64,000 bases of DNA from Aurelia coerulea (lineage: Eukaryota > Cnidaria > Scyphozoa > Semaeostomeae > Ulmaridae): NCBI GenBank assembly GCA_039566865.1, contig CM076957.1, forward strand, positions 14,579,896 to 14,643,895, written 5' to 3'. Below the pieces are notes generated by a model. The model ran no database searches. It saw only the letters and a program-made list of their open reading frames with translations, and was not told where the DNA came from. Shown piece after piece: positions 1-11,537 of the stretch. The translations under genes were made by a program, and so were the position numbers. The first letter of the stretch is position 1. Each line of letters starts with the position of its first letter.

Positions 1-2593
1 TACCGTAACGAAGATATACGCTAGACGGTGCTCTTTCAAATTCATAAATCAAATTCTCTTTGGCTACCGAAACGAAGATATACGCTAGACGGTGCTCTTT
101 CAAATTCATGAATCAAATTCTCTTTGGCTACCTTAACGAAGATATACGCTAGACGGTGCTCTTTCAAATTCATAAATAAAATTCTCTTTGGCTACCGTAA
201 CGAAGATGTACGCTAAAACGGTGCTCTTTCAAATTCATAAATAAAATTCTCTTTGGCTACCGTAACGAAGATATACGCTAGACGGTGCTCTTTCAAATTC
301 ATAAATCAAATTCTCTTTGGCTACCGTAACGAAGATGTACGCTAAACGGTGCTCTTTCCAATTCATAAATCAAATTCTCTTTGGCTACCGTAACGAAGAT
401 GTACGCTAAAACGGTGCTCTTTCAAATTCATAAATAAAATTCTCTTTGGCTACCGTAACGAAGATATACGCTAGACGGTGCTCTTTCAAATTCATGAATC
501 AAATTCTCTTTGGCTACCGTAACGAAGATATACGCTAGACGGTGCTCTTTCAAATTCATAAATAAAATTCTCTTTGGCTACCGTAACGAAGATGTACGCT
601 AAAACGGTGCTCTTTCAAATTCATAAATAAAATTCTCTTTGGCTACCGTAACGAAGATATACGCTAGACGGTGCTCTTTCAAATTCATAAATCAAATTCT
701 CTTTGGCTACCGTAACGAAGATATACGCTAGACGGTGCTCTTTCAAATTCATAAATAAAATTCTCTTTGGCTACCGTAACGAAGATGTACGCTAAACGGT
801 GCTCTTTCAAATTCATGAATCAAATTCTCTTTGGCTACCGTAACGAAGATGTACGCTAAACGGTGCTCTTTCCAATTCATAAATCAAATTCTCTTTGGCT
901 ACCGTAACGAAGATGTACGCTAAACGGTGCCCTTTCAAATTCATAAATCAAATTCTCTTTGGATACCGTAACGAAGATGTACGCTAAACGGTGCTCTTTC
1001 AAATTCATAAATCAAGTTCTCTTTGGCTACCGTAACGAAGATGTACGCTAAAACGGTGCTCTTTCAAATTCATAAATCAAATTCTCTTTGCCTACCGTAA
1101 CGAAGATGTACGCTAAACGGTGCTCTTTAAAATTCATAAATCAAATTCTCTTTGGCTACCGTAACGAAGATATACGCTAGACGGTGCTCTTTCAAATTCA
1201 TAATCAAATTCTCTTTGGCTACCGTAACGAAGATTTACGCTAGACGGTGCTCTTGCAAATTCATAAATCAAATTCTCTTTGGCTACCGTAACGAATATAT
1301 ACGCTAGACGGTGCTCTTTCAAATTCATAATCAAATTCTCTTTGGCTACCGTAACGAAGATTTACGCTAGACGGTGCTCTTGCAAATTCATAAATCAAAT
1401 TCTCTTTGGCTACCGTAACGAATATATACGCTAGACGGTGCTCTTTCAAATTCATAATCAAATTCTCTTTGGCTACCGTAACGAATATATACGCTAGACG
1501 GTGCTCTTTCAAATTCATAATCAAATTCTCTTTGGCTACCGTAACGAAGATTTACGCTAGACGGTGCTCTTGCAAATTCATAAATCAAATTCCCTTTGCC
1601 TACCGTAACGAAGATGTACGCTAAACGGTGCTCTTTCAAATTCATAAATCAAATTCTCTTTGGCTACCGTAACGAAGATGTACGCTAAACGGTGCTCTTT
1701 CAAATTCATAATCAAATTCTCTTTGGCTACCGTAACGAATATATACGCTAGACGGTGCTCTTTCAAATTCATAATCAAATTCTCTTTGGCTACCGTAACG
1801 AAGATTTACGCTAGACGGTGCTCTTGCAAATTCATAAATCAAATTCTCTTTGGCTACCGTAACGAATATATACGCTAGACGGTGCTCTTTCAAATTCATA
1901 ATCAAATTCTCTTTGGCTACCGTAACGAATATATACGCTAGACGGTGCTCTTTCAAATTCATAAATCAAATTCTCTTTGCCAACCGTAACGAAGATGTAC
2001 GCTAAACGGTGCTCTTTAAAATTCATAAATCAAATTCTCTTTGGCTACCGTAACGAAGATATACGCTAGACGGTGCTCTTTCAAATTCATAATCAAATTC
2101 TCTTTGGCTACCGTAACGAAGATTTACGCTAGACGGTGCTCTTGCAAATTCATAAATCAAATTCTCTTTGGCTACCGTAACGAATATATACGCTAGACGG
2201 TGCTCTTTCAAATTCATAATCAAATTCTCTTTGGCTACCGTAACGAAGATTTACGCTAGACGGTGCTCTTGCAAATTCATAAATCAAATTCTCTTTGGCT
2301 ACCGTAACGAATATATACGCTAGACGGTGCTCTTTCAAATTCATAATCAAATTCTCTTTGGCTACCGTAACGAATATATACGCTAGACGGTGCTCTTTCA
2401 AATTCATAATCAAATTCTCTTTGGCTACCGTAACGAAGATTTACGCTAGACGGTGCTCTTGCAAATTCATAAATCAAATTCCCTTTGCCTACCGTAACGA
2501 AGATGTACGCTAAACGGTGCTCTTTCAAATTCATAAATCAAATTCTCTTTGGCTACCGTAACGAAGATGTACGCTAGACGGTGCTCTTTCAAA
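1..2593. repeat. 64-bp satellite array with 889-bp higher-order repeat
   Basis: About 40 head-to-tail copies of a 63-65 bp unit recognisable by GCTACCGTAACGAAGAT, GACGGTGCTCTTTCAAATTC and ATTCTCTTTGG. Length variants come from AAAACGG versus AGACGG and from CATAATCAA versus CATAAATCAA. Where the 63-bp form (21 codons) is used, minus-strand frames stay open and produce repetitive pseudo-peptides; these are by-products. The block near 1134-1645 recurs almost identically at 2023-2534, an offset of 889 bp, which equals seven 64-bp plus seven 63-bp units, so the array has a second-order period. The array runs off the left edge. Confidence 0.97.
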
Positions 2594-3052
2594 ATGATTT
2601 GGCGGAAGACATTCAATATGTGAAAGACTTGCAAAAGGACAGTGAGTCCCCACAAGGGTCGTTTGATATTTGCATTGCTGATGTTCCTTGAGACTGGGCT
2701 GAGCGCCCTCCTACTGCTTAATGTTGATAAAGAATGACATCTTGCAATATTAAAGAACAATATTTAATAAATTTAATTTCATAAATAGGTTTTATTAACT
2801 TAGCAATAGGGTAGGGGGTCACGCAGCCCAGCCACAAGGAACCCAGCCACAGACCGAGTGTAAAGGTTTTTAGATAAACCCCCAAGTGGCTAGGAGCGAC
2901 TTATTAACTAAGGAGAAAAATAAATCAAAATTAACAACTAGGTTTTAGGGAGTTACACAGAGATTACTTAAGGAACGAGAAATGTTTACTAAAAATTCCA
3001 TCGGACACTGGCCACATAAAATTATATAACAACCAAATCACACACACATTAT
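2594..3052. other. Non-satellite insert within the array
   Basis: About 459 bp of unrelated sequence starting ATGATTTGGCGGAAG that replaces part of one satellite unit; satellite copies resume at 3053. No coding potential, inverted termini or target duplication is obvious, so I cannot say whether it is a transposon or a conversion tract. Confidence 0.6.
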
Positions 3053-3430
3053 GGCTACCGTAACGAAGAAATACGCTAGACGGTGCTCTTTCAAATTCAT
3101 AAATCAAAATCTTTTTGGCTACCGTAACGAAGATTTACCCAAGACAGTGCTCTTTCAAATCCATAAATAAAATTCTATTTGGCTACCGTAACGAAGATGT
3201 ACGCTAGACGGTGCTCTTTCAAATTGACAAATAAAATTCTCTTTGGTTGTAAACAGTAAGGAAGATTTATGCTAATAAGCGGTGCCCTTCAACTTATAAA
3301 TGAAATTTTGGCAAAAAGATGAAATTTTGAAAAAAGATGTACGTAAGACAAAGCTCCCTTCGTAATCAAAAAGTCCTTTTTACAACTGTTACGAAAATGT
3401 CGCTAAATGATGTCTCTGTAAAATTATACA
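3053..3430. repeat. Decaying edge of the satellite
   Basis: Three good but mutated units (3053-3245) are followed by increasingly diverged ones in which only fragments such as GCTAATAAGCGGTGCCCTTC and GTACGTAAGACA can still be matched. Divergence increases toward the array edge. An 18-nt A run follows at 3468-3485. Confidence 0.8.
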
Positions 3431-3519
3431 AGAAATATTTTTGCAGCTGGGACCTACTGGCACATTGAAAAAAAAAAAAAAAAAACAGCACGTGGTGTTG
3501 TGTTTTTATGCAAAAATAC

Positions 3520-3680
3520 CGAGAGAGCTTTCCATTGCAAAATAAATGGAGCAACCCGCACAAAGAAACGCATATAAAGCCCAGGCAAGCATAATAAAAC
3601 CTATAGTAAGGTAAAGAGCGGGATATCCTACGATGTTCGAGGCAACGAACGAGACGCAGATTATTGATTGAAAAATGGGC
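3520..3680 (-). CDS. Candidate exon, membrane-spanning peptide, unknown gene
   Basis: A minus-strand open stretch bounded by a possible acceptor (ATCATTTAG) and a possible donor (G/GTATTT). It reads about 53 residues, very hydrophobic, including VGYPALYLTIGFIMLAWALY, compatible with one or two membrane helices. No family is recognised and there is no neighbouring exon to confirm it. It lies just beyond the 3' tail of a LINE. Could be chance. Confidence 0.25.
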
Positions 3681-3691
3681 CTAAATGATAG

Positions 3692-4662
3692 AATACATAC
3701 ATACATACATACATGATTTTTTTTGATAATGCAGGACAATAAAAGGCAGCATCTGCTGATGTGGGCCTGCTTACTAATACTTACTTACAATTACGGTAAA
3801 CATATTTAAAAGAAAAGCAATCCAAAAAGAGAAATAAAAGATCTTAAAATGTTTTGAAAATAGATATAATCATTGTTCCTGTTGTTTATGACTGATGACT
3901 GTCCAAAAGATAAATTATTTAAATTTTAGAATTTTTTTTAGAAAGTTCACATTTAAAACCAGGATAAGATCTAATAGTTTTAACGTTCATCGGAAGTACA
4001 TTCCATATGATTGCTGCTCTGTGTCTAAAGCTTGATCTTCCTATTTCTGCTTTTGGTCTTGAAACTTGCAGTTGTTCCATATCCCTCATGCTTCTTGATG
4101 ATATTTTTCGTTGAATTAATTCATTTAGAATGTTAGGACCTCTGTTATTATAGATCTGATGTGCTAGGCATGCAACACGCCTTTTGTATATATACTCGAT
4201 GGATTTCCAATTTACAGACTCCAGGACTCTACCTTCAGGAGTGTTCTTTGGTAATTTGTGAATTATTTTCGCGGCTCTTCTATGCACTTTTTCTAAAGCT
4301 TCTAATGAGGCACCAGATCCCCAAACTGCGATTCCATATGTCGAGCCAGGCAAAATTCCTTGGAAATATATCTTTTCCAAGGTCTGTGGTGATAGTGATC
4401 TGAAGCGTTTTATTTGCTTTAATTTGACATTCATTGAGGATGCGGCATTGTTAACTTGAGTTTTCCACTGCAGTTTGTTGTCTAAAGTTACTCCTAAACA
4501 CTTTGATTCGTTTACAACTTTGATCAACTTATTTCCGAATTCAACTGCTTTCATAGGTCCTATAAACTTCCGTCTGGATAAGATCATTATTTCTGATTTA
4601 TCTGGGTGTATAGTTAAACTGTTTCTACTGCACCAGGCTGAAATCTCATCTATGCCGACAAA
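3692..4662 (-). mobile_element. 5'-truncated LINE (CR1/L2/Jockey-type), RT C-terminal part
   Basis: The minus-strand reading frame from 4662 to 3919 (the ORF with a start codon begins at 4587) encodes the region downstream of the reverse transcriptase catalytic core: a hydrophilic stretch with SLTIHPDKSEIMI, then KCLGVTLDNKLQW and AVWGSGA, typical of the thumb and C-terminal region of CR1/L2/Jockey-group non-LTR retrotransposons. The catalytic FADD box is absent because the copy is truncated. A roughly 200-bp 3' UTR ends in a microsatellite tail, five ATGT units in LINE orientation (3692-3714), typical of CR1/L2 elements. The coding part is open, so the insertion is not very old. Confidence 0.85.
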
Positions 4663-4750
4663 ACTATGTAAATACCAACTTTAGATAAATCTATGAATGA
4701 AGGAAGGAATGAAAGGGCAAAACCTTGATTGTCTTCTTGTAGTCCGCCCA

Positions 4751-5097
4751 CGCGGGGGGGGGGGGAGGTTCTTGGCCAAATTTTGGGTAGGGGTCTGCCG
4801 CGAGCATATTCAAAATGGTACCGTTGTCTGGACCAATTTTTACGAAAATGGTACCCTTGGCTAGACCAAATTTGGCCATTTCCTGTGCCCATATTGTCAA
4901 ATTTGTACCAAATATGATATCATGACCGTTCGCTAGACCAATATTGTCAAAAATGATGCCGTTCGCTAGACCATTGTAGGCCAAAATTGCAAAAAAGGAT
5001 ACGCTTGGCTAGACTAGAAGTTTGAAAAAGGATACCCTTGCCCGCAGCACATCCCCAGGTACCTTTACTATGGACGAACCCCCCCCCCCCCCGTGAG
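4751..5097. mobile_element. G-tract-capped MITE, copy A
   Basis: Begins CGCGGGGG (12 G) and ends in a 16-C tract plus GTGAG. Flanks carry an 8-bp direct repeat with one mismatch, TCCGCCCA at 4743-4750 and TTCGCCCA at 5098-5105. The interior is a degenerate tandem repeat of about 35 bp around GCTAGACCAA and AAAATGGTACC. No ORF of note. Non-autonomous. Confidence 0.75.
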
Positions 5098-6753
5098 TTC
5101 GCCCAATGCCTTACGGCCTTACGTTGCTACGGTACATGAAGTTGCTGCTTTTGCAATGAATTTTATTAAAATCCCAAGGGAAGATTGCACCCCAGTTGCA
5201 GTAGCGATTTCGATCACGCCCTAGTTGAAAACGATAGGGAGCAAATTTCATTGGTTTTATTTTCATCTACTACAAGGGGACATTGATAACTTGTCAGACT
5301 TCCTTGGAACTGAACAGGATGGATTATAGGAGAGGACATGAGCTTTTGGTTTATATATGTATGTTTGTATGTATCCATTTGCCACTAAAGAATAACTAAA
5401 TATTTACAATGTTTTGAAAGCTAGAAATAGATACATTACAATCTTAAAACAAATGAAATAAATACCTATGAAAAGCACCCCTAATTGTAGTGACAGGGAT
5501 AGCATAAAAAGGTCGAATTGACCTTATTTTCATAATGGTCCTCTCAGAGGTGATTTCTTAAACGGAAAATATAGAGCTGTCAGACAGAAAGAAAACTAAA
5601 TGAAATATGAATAAGAATATAAGCTTCAAAGTACTTTTCACACTTTTTGATGGAATGTAATTTCGTAGGGCCGAAGTTTGCAACAGGACAAGTTGCAACA
5701 GGGCATGTTTGCAACAGGGCATGTTTCGAAGAGGTAGACGGAGATTGTGTGAACTGTGAATAGGAGCTTGCAGGCGGGCTGTCAACTACTTTTACGAAAT
5801 AAAACGCAAAACTTTCAAATAGAATAAAACATTAATGAGAGTTGATTTCATTGCAACCTCAGCTTTTCTGGCTTGAATAACGTTTCATAAGAGGAGCGAC
5901 TATTGAAAGAATGGTGAAGATGTTCTTGTTGTAGCTGGGACCTCGCACTGCTGGCATTAAAAATTCTATTGATAAGCGATCAGCTCACTTCTGGGAGAAC
6001 GTTGATTTTGTAGTGAAAGAGTTTTGTGAAGTTGACGCAAAAGAATCAAGAGACTCCCAGAGAGAGAAATTGGAAAATTTAGAAATCACAATCGTAAATC
6101 ATCACAGGAATATTTGGATGCGAGCTAAATGCGTCAGCAGTGGTAGATTTGTATGTAAGAGTCCAAGGGGGGCCAGTTGGTACCTGATGTGTCATCATGC
6201 TCGTGTAAAAAAGGTGCGGGAAAGGGTGCCTTTCTTCAAAGTAGGCACGGACCCGCGTGGGCCCGTGTTTAGGGGTGCCAATTCGACCATAATTTGGCCT
6301 TGCGTATTCGTATGCGAATTCATTTAGGGGTGCCAATTCGACCTTGCATAGGCCCTTCAGAATCTTCACCAAAGATTATCAGCCCTGTTATTTGTCTTGG
6401 CAAAGTTATCATGTGCCTAATAACCAATTTTAAGCTTACGGTCAGGAAGGGAGGAAATTTAAACTTTATAACAGCCAACTGGGACAAAAATGAGCTTAAT
6501 AACGAGACTCCAAAATCAACTTTGCTACCCCTGCAATAAGAACCATATTTTCTATCAAACTGAAAGAGGTTTCTCAATTGCAAGGTGCATAAGTTAGGAA
6601 AAACAGCCTCTAAGTTCTCATTTGTATAGGTTTTTATATGCGAAGATTTACTGTAGATAACTAATGGTTTCATACATACTTGCTTTAAAATTTAATGATG
6701 CTGTGCAAACCAAAAGAGATTTAGCATTTGTCAAGACCTTGGATCATGAATTA
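5098..6753. other. Intergenic, no gene seen
   Basis: No supported exon. Small repeats only: three near-copies of GCAACAGGGCATGTT around 5680-5725, and a 19-bp direct repeat TAGGGGTGCCAATTCGACC near 6269 and 6326. The ORFs here lack conserved motifs or splice signals. Confidence 0.6.
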
Positions 6754-7139
6754 CACTCATTTTTTTTATAGGAAACTGCTTATAAGAAACGGTAGGCTCA
6801 ATTTTTCGAAAGTTAAAAAACAACCCTACCTGAATTGAAAAGCTAAGAAACTTTTGTAATTTACAATTTTAATTTTCCTATAGCGTTCAAAAATATTTTG
6901 ACAGTATTCCATTATAGCAACTGTTTGGATATTATTTTGAGTGCGAATTATGTTATTTAAATGTTTTGAGATATTACTAAGTAATTTCGGAGCCCTTTAG
7001 ACAAAACAAAATTAACTCTACACTTCTGGCATTAAAAATATAAGAGACACATAAGAAACTTTCAGTAGCAAAATGACCCAAACATTTAAGAAACTGCCTA
7101 CCAGCACCGGACCTTAGTTTCTTATAAGAAAAATGAGTG
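6754..7139. mobile_element. MITE, TIR CACTCATTTTT, TA duplication
   Basis: Ends are inverted repeats: CACTCATTTTTTTTATAGGA at the left and the complement of CACTCATTTTTCTTATAAGA at the right, flanked by TA on each side. The AAGAAAC motif is repeated inside. 386 bp, no coding capacity; Tc1/mariner-type non-autonomous element by its TA target. Confidence 0.65.
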
Positions 7140-7141
7140 TA

Positions 7142-8270
7142 TCCATCCATTCGTCCTCGTTATTTGATGTTATCAATTCGCCTTCAAAAATGAAAGTTGG
7201 AGTAAATAAGTCATAGCGAAACATAGTGTCACGATGGAATTTTGAAACTGTTTCATTTATTCATCAACATGAAATGAATTTTGTAGAAGCTGATCAAACC
7301 ATTAAAACGTTTAGCAGATAGATAGGCGAATGTCGAATAGAAAGGTTGAATTTAAAGAAGTTTACAACTGTTGGAGTTTGTGGTTGTTTATTACGAAATT
7401 ACCGTTTACAAAATGAAATTAATTGTTTCAGGTCTTATTGACAGTTGCTACGTGAAATAGCATGTACAAGTAACTTTATACCACGTGCTTTATACAACTT
7501 CTTACAAATTTTCTACAGAAATCATGCGTTCATTTTTCCGCATATTGTCCCCAAGACATTTGGCAAGCCATTATAAATGCCGTGTTGTGAGGTCATGCCG
7601 TCTGGATGAATTCTAAAGGAAGAGTCGGAGTTTCAGGAGTTCCTAGCTAGGAACATCTTCTGTACAAAAACCGTTTTTACGCTCACATCACCAAACCCCC
7701 TAGACCTTTTCAACTTAGCAGATATGATTTTTAGAACGAGTGGCTCAATCTGGTAGATCTTCATTGTTCGAAATTTTAATAATTGAGATCGAATTTGGTT
7801 TTCTGCAATATTTCAGGAAGAATCAGTAATTCGAATCTCACTTTCTACTTGAGGAAAAGGTCTATCTTATGAAAATGCGATTTCACCGAAGACTTAGCTT
7901 TGTAAATTATGAACAGTATATGATTGGTAGAAAGTCGAGGATCGTGATTGTGTTACTCCGCCGAAATTTGGTTGGACCCTACCATAGCAAAAAGGTAACA
8001 TGAACAACTTTCTCTTGCATTGGTTGACTTTACCAACTATAGCCAAAGTTTGACAAAACTTTGTTTTTAGCTTGTTAGAAGAAAGTGTCTGCAAAGATCT
8101 GATTATTCTTGAGAAAAGCGCACGAGAGGTTTCCAGAAGTTTTGTGGTAAAGAAATTGTTTGTGCAATTACCTAGCTTGGTAGGGTATGCACATGACTTT
8201 TGCAGAGCAGGATAGGTTTGAGTTATCGCCGCAAATTCTTCACAAACTTCATTTCATTGTATCTTTCTGC
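7142..8270. other. Upstream region of the DUF1295-like gene
   Basis: No gene recognised. It ends with a good splice acceptor (polypyrimidine stretch then CTGCAG at 8267-8272), so a non-coding first exon of the next gene may lie further upstream; I cannot locate it. Confidence 0.5.
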
Positions 8271-8289
8271 AGGATAGTCCAAGTTCAAG

Positions 8290-8916
8290 ATGATTTTCAA
8301 ATCAAGATATGTTATCAATGCACACAAAGCAACAACTATTCCGTTCATCATTGCCCTCATGTTCCATTATGACAATTTTGGCATCGGCCCGTACGTGTAT
8401 CTTGCCCTGCATGGAACATATTGCATTATGTGGCTGTTGAAAGAGCTGTACTTCCCTGACAAAGCATGGGATCAGCCACTCCACCCAGCAATGGTCTTCG
8501 TATTATATATCATCCTTGGCCCCTTTGGCTATTGGATTGCTCCTACCCTGTTGATCAGAAATGGCACCCATCCTTCTCCGCCGATGATCGCCTTGGCAAT
8601 CTTCGTCTTTTCCCTTGGAGTGTTCTTTCATTTTTGTGGCGACTGCCAGAAGTTCTTCACGCTGAAATATCGCAAAGGATTGATCCAAGAAGGTCTTTTT
8701 TCTCAGAGTCGAAACATCAACTACCTTGGAGAGATCTTAATCTATTTGGGATTCAACTCTGTGTGCCAACATTGGTTGCCATTTCTGGCCCAAGCTTGCT
8801 TCATTGCTTTCATTTTCTACCCTAACATGATCAAGAAAGAACGATCCTTGTCAAGATATGAGGAATTCAAGATCTACAAAGCAAGAACATGGCTACTATT
8901 TCCAAAGTGTATTTGA
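8290..8916 (+). CDS. Multi-pass membrane protein, DUF1295 / ICMT-like
   Basis: Intact 208-residue ORF on one exon. It is rich in hydrophobic segments (about residues 17-50, 68-95, 99-120, 150-185), predicting four or more membrane helices. Near residues 141-150 it has SRNINYLGE, a variant of the S-R-H-P-N-Y-x-G-E signature shared by DUF1295 proteins, steroid 5-alpha-reductase-type reductases and isoprenylcysteine carboxyl methyltransferases, where it helps bind a nucleotide cofactor. A charged C-terminal part with YEEFKIYKARTWLLFP matches the usual end of this fold. The start is chosen because ATG at 8290 is the first Met in frame, 17 bp after a splice acceptor at 8271-8272. The usual His is Asn, so cofactor type and substrate are uncertain. 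Probably an ER membrane lipid reductase or methyltransferase; the substrate cannot be inferred. Confidence 0.85.
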   Translation: MIFKSRYVINAHKATTIPFIIALMFHYDNFGIGPYVYLALHGTYCIMWLLKELYFPDKAWDQPLHPAMVFVLYIILGPFGYWIAPTLLIRNGTHPSPPMIALAIFVFSLGVFFHFCGDCQKFFTLKYRKGLIQEGLFSQSRNINYLGEILIYLGFNSVCQHWLPFLAQACFIAFIFYPNMIKKERSLSRYEEFKIYKARTWLLFPKCI

Positions 8917-9214
8917 AGAGCAGGACTACTTAAAAACACTTTCTATCAGATTTCTGCAGCTTAATTGAGGGTAATTTCTTTGTAGTTAATGCACGGCTAT
9001 GCAAAATTTCAGGGTAAACTGCTAAACGGCATTGCTTTGCCTTTAAGACCAAGTCAAGACTTCGTAGAATGCTATTTGAACAAAAATTTTGACATTATTG
9101 ATATTATTGTATTATTGATCGCATTTTATTTTTGACTTCTGGGACGACTATTTTCATGCAGACTTTTAAGTAACGAGCCCCTAGAGTAAACAACGAGGGG
9201 AATGATACAGTTTT
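8917..9214. other. 3' flank of the DUF1295-like gene
   Basis: AT-rich; no canonical AATAAA found close to the stop. Nothing else supported. Confidence 0.4.
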
Positions 9215-9623
9215 CAGACAAGACCGTGCGGCGACTGTGAATATGTTTAGTATCAGTAGGGCACGAGAGCTGAAATGGTAGTTCTAATCAAAATGCCTCG
9301 TTACATGTATTTTATGATAAGAAACATCATAAGAAACCGAACCCTAGCTCAAACAAGACCGTGCGGCAACTGTGAATATATTTAGTCTCAGTAGGGCACG
9401 AGGGCTAAAATGGTAGTTCTAATCAAAATGCCTCGTTACATGTATTTTATGATAAGAAACATCATAAGAAACCGAACCCTAGCTCAAACAAGACCGTGCG
9501 GCAACTGTGAATATATTTAGTCTCAGTAGGGCACGAGGGCTAAAATGGTAGTTCTAATCAAAATGTCTCGTTTCATGTATTTTATGATAAGAAACATCAA
9601 AAGAAACTGAGTCCCAGCTCAAT
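9215..9623. repeat. 135-bp tandem repeat, three copies
   Basis: The unit beginning AGACCGTGCGGC recurs at 9221, 9356 and 9491, a constant 135-bp spacing. Each contains ATGATAAGAAACATCATAAG and AGTAGGGCACGAG. Copies two and three are almost identical while copy one is slightly diverged. Confidence 0.95.
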
Positions 9624-10493
9624 AACAATCAAGAAGCTATGAGTACGGAAATGAGACATTTTCGTTGCGTCTTTGCAAAGTTTCGCTAGTACTAGCCGCC
9701 CAGCGGATACGAGACTTTGGAAAAGCTTTTGCCCCAGAAAAGCTATCTCTAGAAAATGTTTGTGATCATTTGCTGGTATGAACGAACAACTGCTTCGTCC
9801 AGTACACTAATTTCTAAAGAGAAACTTGGCTCTGGGGTTGCTGGCGGAGTTTCCTAATATTGGGCCCAATTGTAATAGTAGATGTTTCTTTTATGTTTCT
9901 TAATTGTCAGGAAATTGAAGTTCATAATCTTATCAGTATTCAGTGAGGTGAAGACCGCTTTTAAACGAAAAATTGCAAGCGTGAAACAAATCATAAACTA
10001 AACGGAACTTCTTTGTAGGTCAATTACTCTTTTCTAGTGATACCTTTAATGTTTAAAAAATTTGTAACTCATATTGAAAAAATCTCTTCACCTCAAACTG
10101 GCCTCTTATTGTTTCTAGTAGCTTTCTTACTTTTTGAGAGAAGCTACTACGAAATCTTATCAGCGGTTTCTTGAATTAATGTAGAAATGAATGTAATTTG
10201 AACAAAATGATCACGTAGAATATTCAAGATTTTCCCAAAGTTACAAGATTCAATGAATTTATTTTGTTTTCCCATAATGATAATTCTCTCTGCAGCTCCA
10301 AAGAATTTGAAGCAAATGTATGACATAAACGAGAATACCAAATAAACACATGAAATATTTCATGTGTTGAGGAAAATATGTTAGGGATTAAAGAGCCATT
10401 GTCACCCGGGGTCCTTTGCGGGCATGCGACAATTGCAGACTATCTGAAAATCAAATTGGGCCTAAATTCAAACCATATATCTATAGTGTAATA
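9624..10493. other. Intergenic, nothing recognised
   Basis: AT-rich sequence with no supported exon, TIR or tandem repeat. Confidence 0.4.
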
Positions 10494-11537
10494 GAGGGGT
10501 GTCGCCCTGATTGAGGGTAAACGCATTATGACCGGTTTTCACTATGTTGTCCGTTCGTTGCAGAATAACGCGAGTTGTGCCAAGCTAGAATCAAAATGCT
10601 CGTGAAAATATCTCATTGACAGCATTTGCTAAATCTTTGCTTGTTTTTGTTGAATAAAATTCCATCCACAAACAGAGAGAAAGTGTTTTAAAGAATCTCA
10701 CCTGAGAACTTAACGGTAAGTATCCGCCATTTTTCATTTCAAATCTTATTGCAGTGTTTTGGTTTTGCTTGTTTCCTCGACGTTATTTGCACTTTCCCAA
10801 CAAAAACATGGCTGCACAGCAAGCCAAGCGTGTCTAGAAGAAGTACTTCACGTAACATATGAAATACAAAATCCGTTTCCGCCACGATGGGTTTCTCTTT
10901 GTAAGCCGTTTGATTGGCCTAAATTCGCCCTGATTGAGGGCATTGTGGTATCTTCCGGTTTTCAAACAAAATCTGCGCTACCAAAGCACTACAGGCGACC
11001 AATATTTGTGGTAAAAGGACAATTTACGGTACGAAAATAGGTTGATTCTATTGAAAGACTGGAAAAATATTTTTCAATATTAGAAACTCATTTAAATATT
11101 GTTCAGGTGACAGAAGGAGGAAGAATTGATGTCAGCTTGCAGAAGAATCTTCGAGCGTATGTGCGGTAACAAAGATCAATGGTTACAGTAACAAAACGCA
11201 GCAAACACAATCAGAAAACATTTAAGAGCAACCTACTCTCTTTAATCGTTGATATGCGGATGATTTTCGCATCAAATTGTCTTAAATTTACATGAAACGA
11301 AGTGAAAGCTTGGGTACCCTCAATCAGGGCGACGTCGGAAATTTAGGCCCTCTGGACCGCAGTGTGCTTGAGCAGCTCGCTCCAAAAGACAATATCACCA
11401 ATGACAAATATATTTTATATCAACAACGGGAAAGAGTTTAGGAACGTATTCATTTTAAGTTCCTTTCTGAAAATTCTTTCGCTCAGCAGGAATATTAGGC
11501 CAAATGTGAAATACCCTCATTCAGGGCGACACCCCTC
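10494..11537. mobile_element. TIR element, GAGGGGTGTCGCCCTG ends, TA duplication
   Basis: A near-perfect TIR of about 26 bp: GAGGGGTGTCGCCCTGATTG (then AGGGTA) at the left and its complement at the right with one change, flanked by TA. Unusually, the subterminal motif occurs again inside: CGCCCTGATTGAGGGCA near 10925 and ACCCTCAATCAGGGCGACG near 11320. 1044 bp with no transposase-like ORF. A relative with the same end motif lies at 61583-62485. Confidence 0.85.

Noticed and set aside
1134..2534. Series of minus-strand ORFs with the repeating peptide KEHRLAYIFVTVAKEN
   Set aside because: They exist only because 63-bp satellite units keep frame; 64-bp units break them and no start context or splice signal is shared.
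1..2593. CRISPR-like array
   Set aside because: Copies are directly adjacent with no unique spacers; it is a satellite in a eukaryotic genome.
8466..8825. 119-residue ORF overlapping the DUF1295-like gene
   Set aside because: Out-of-frame shadow of the real coding sequence.
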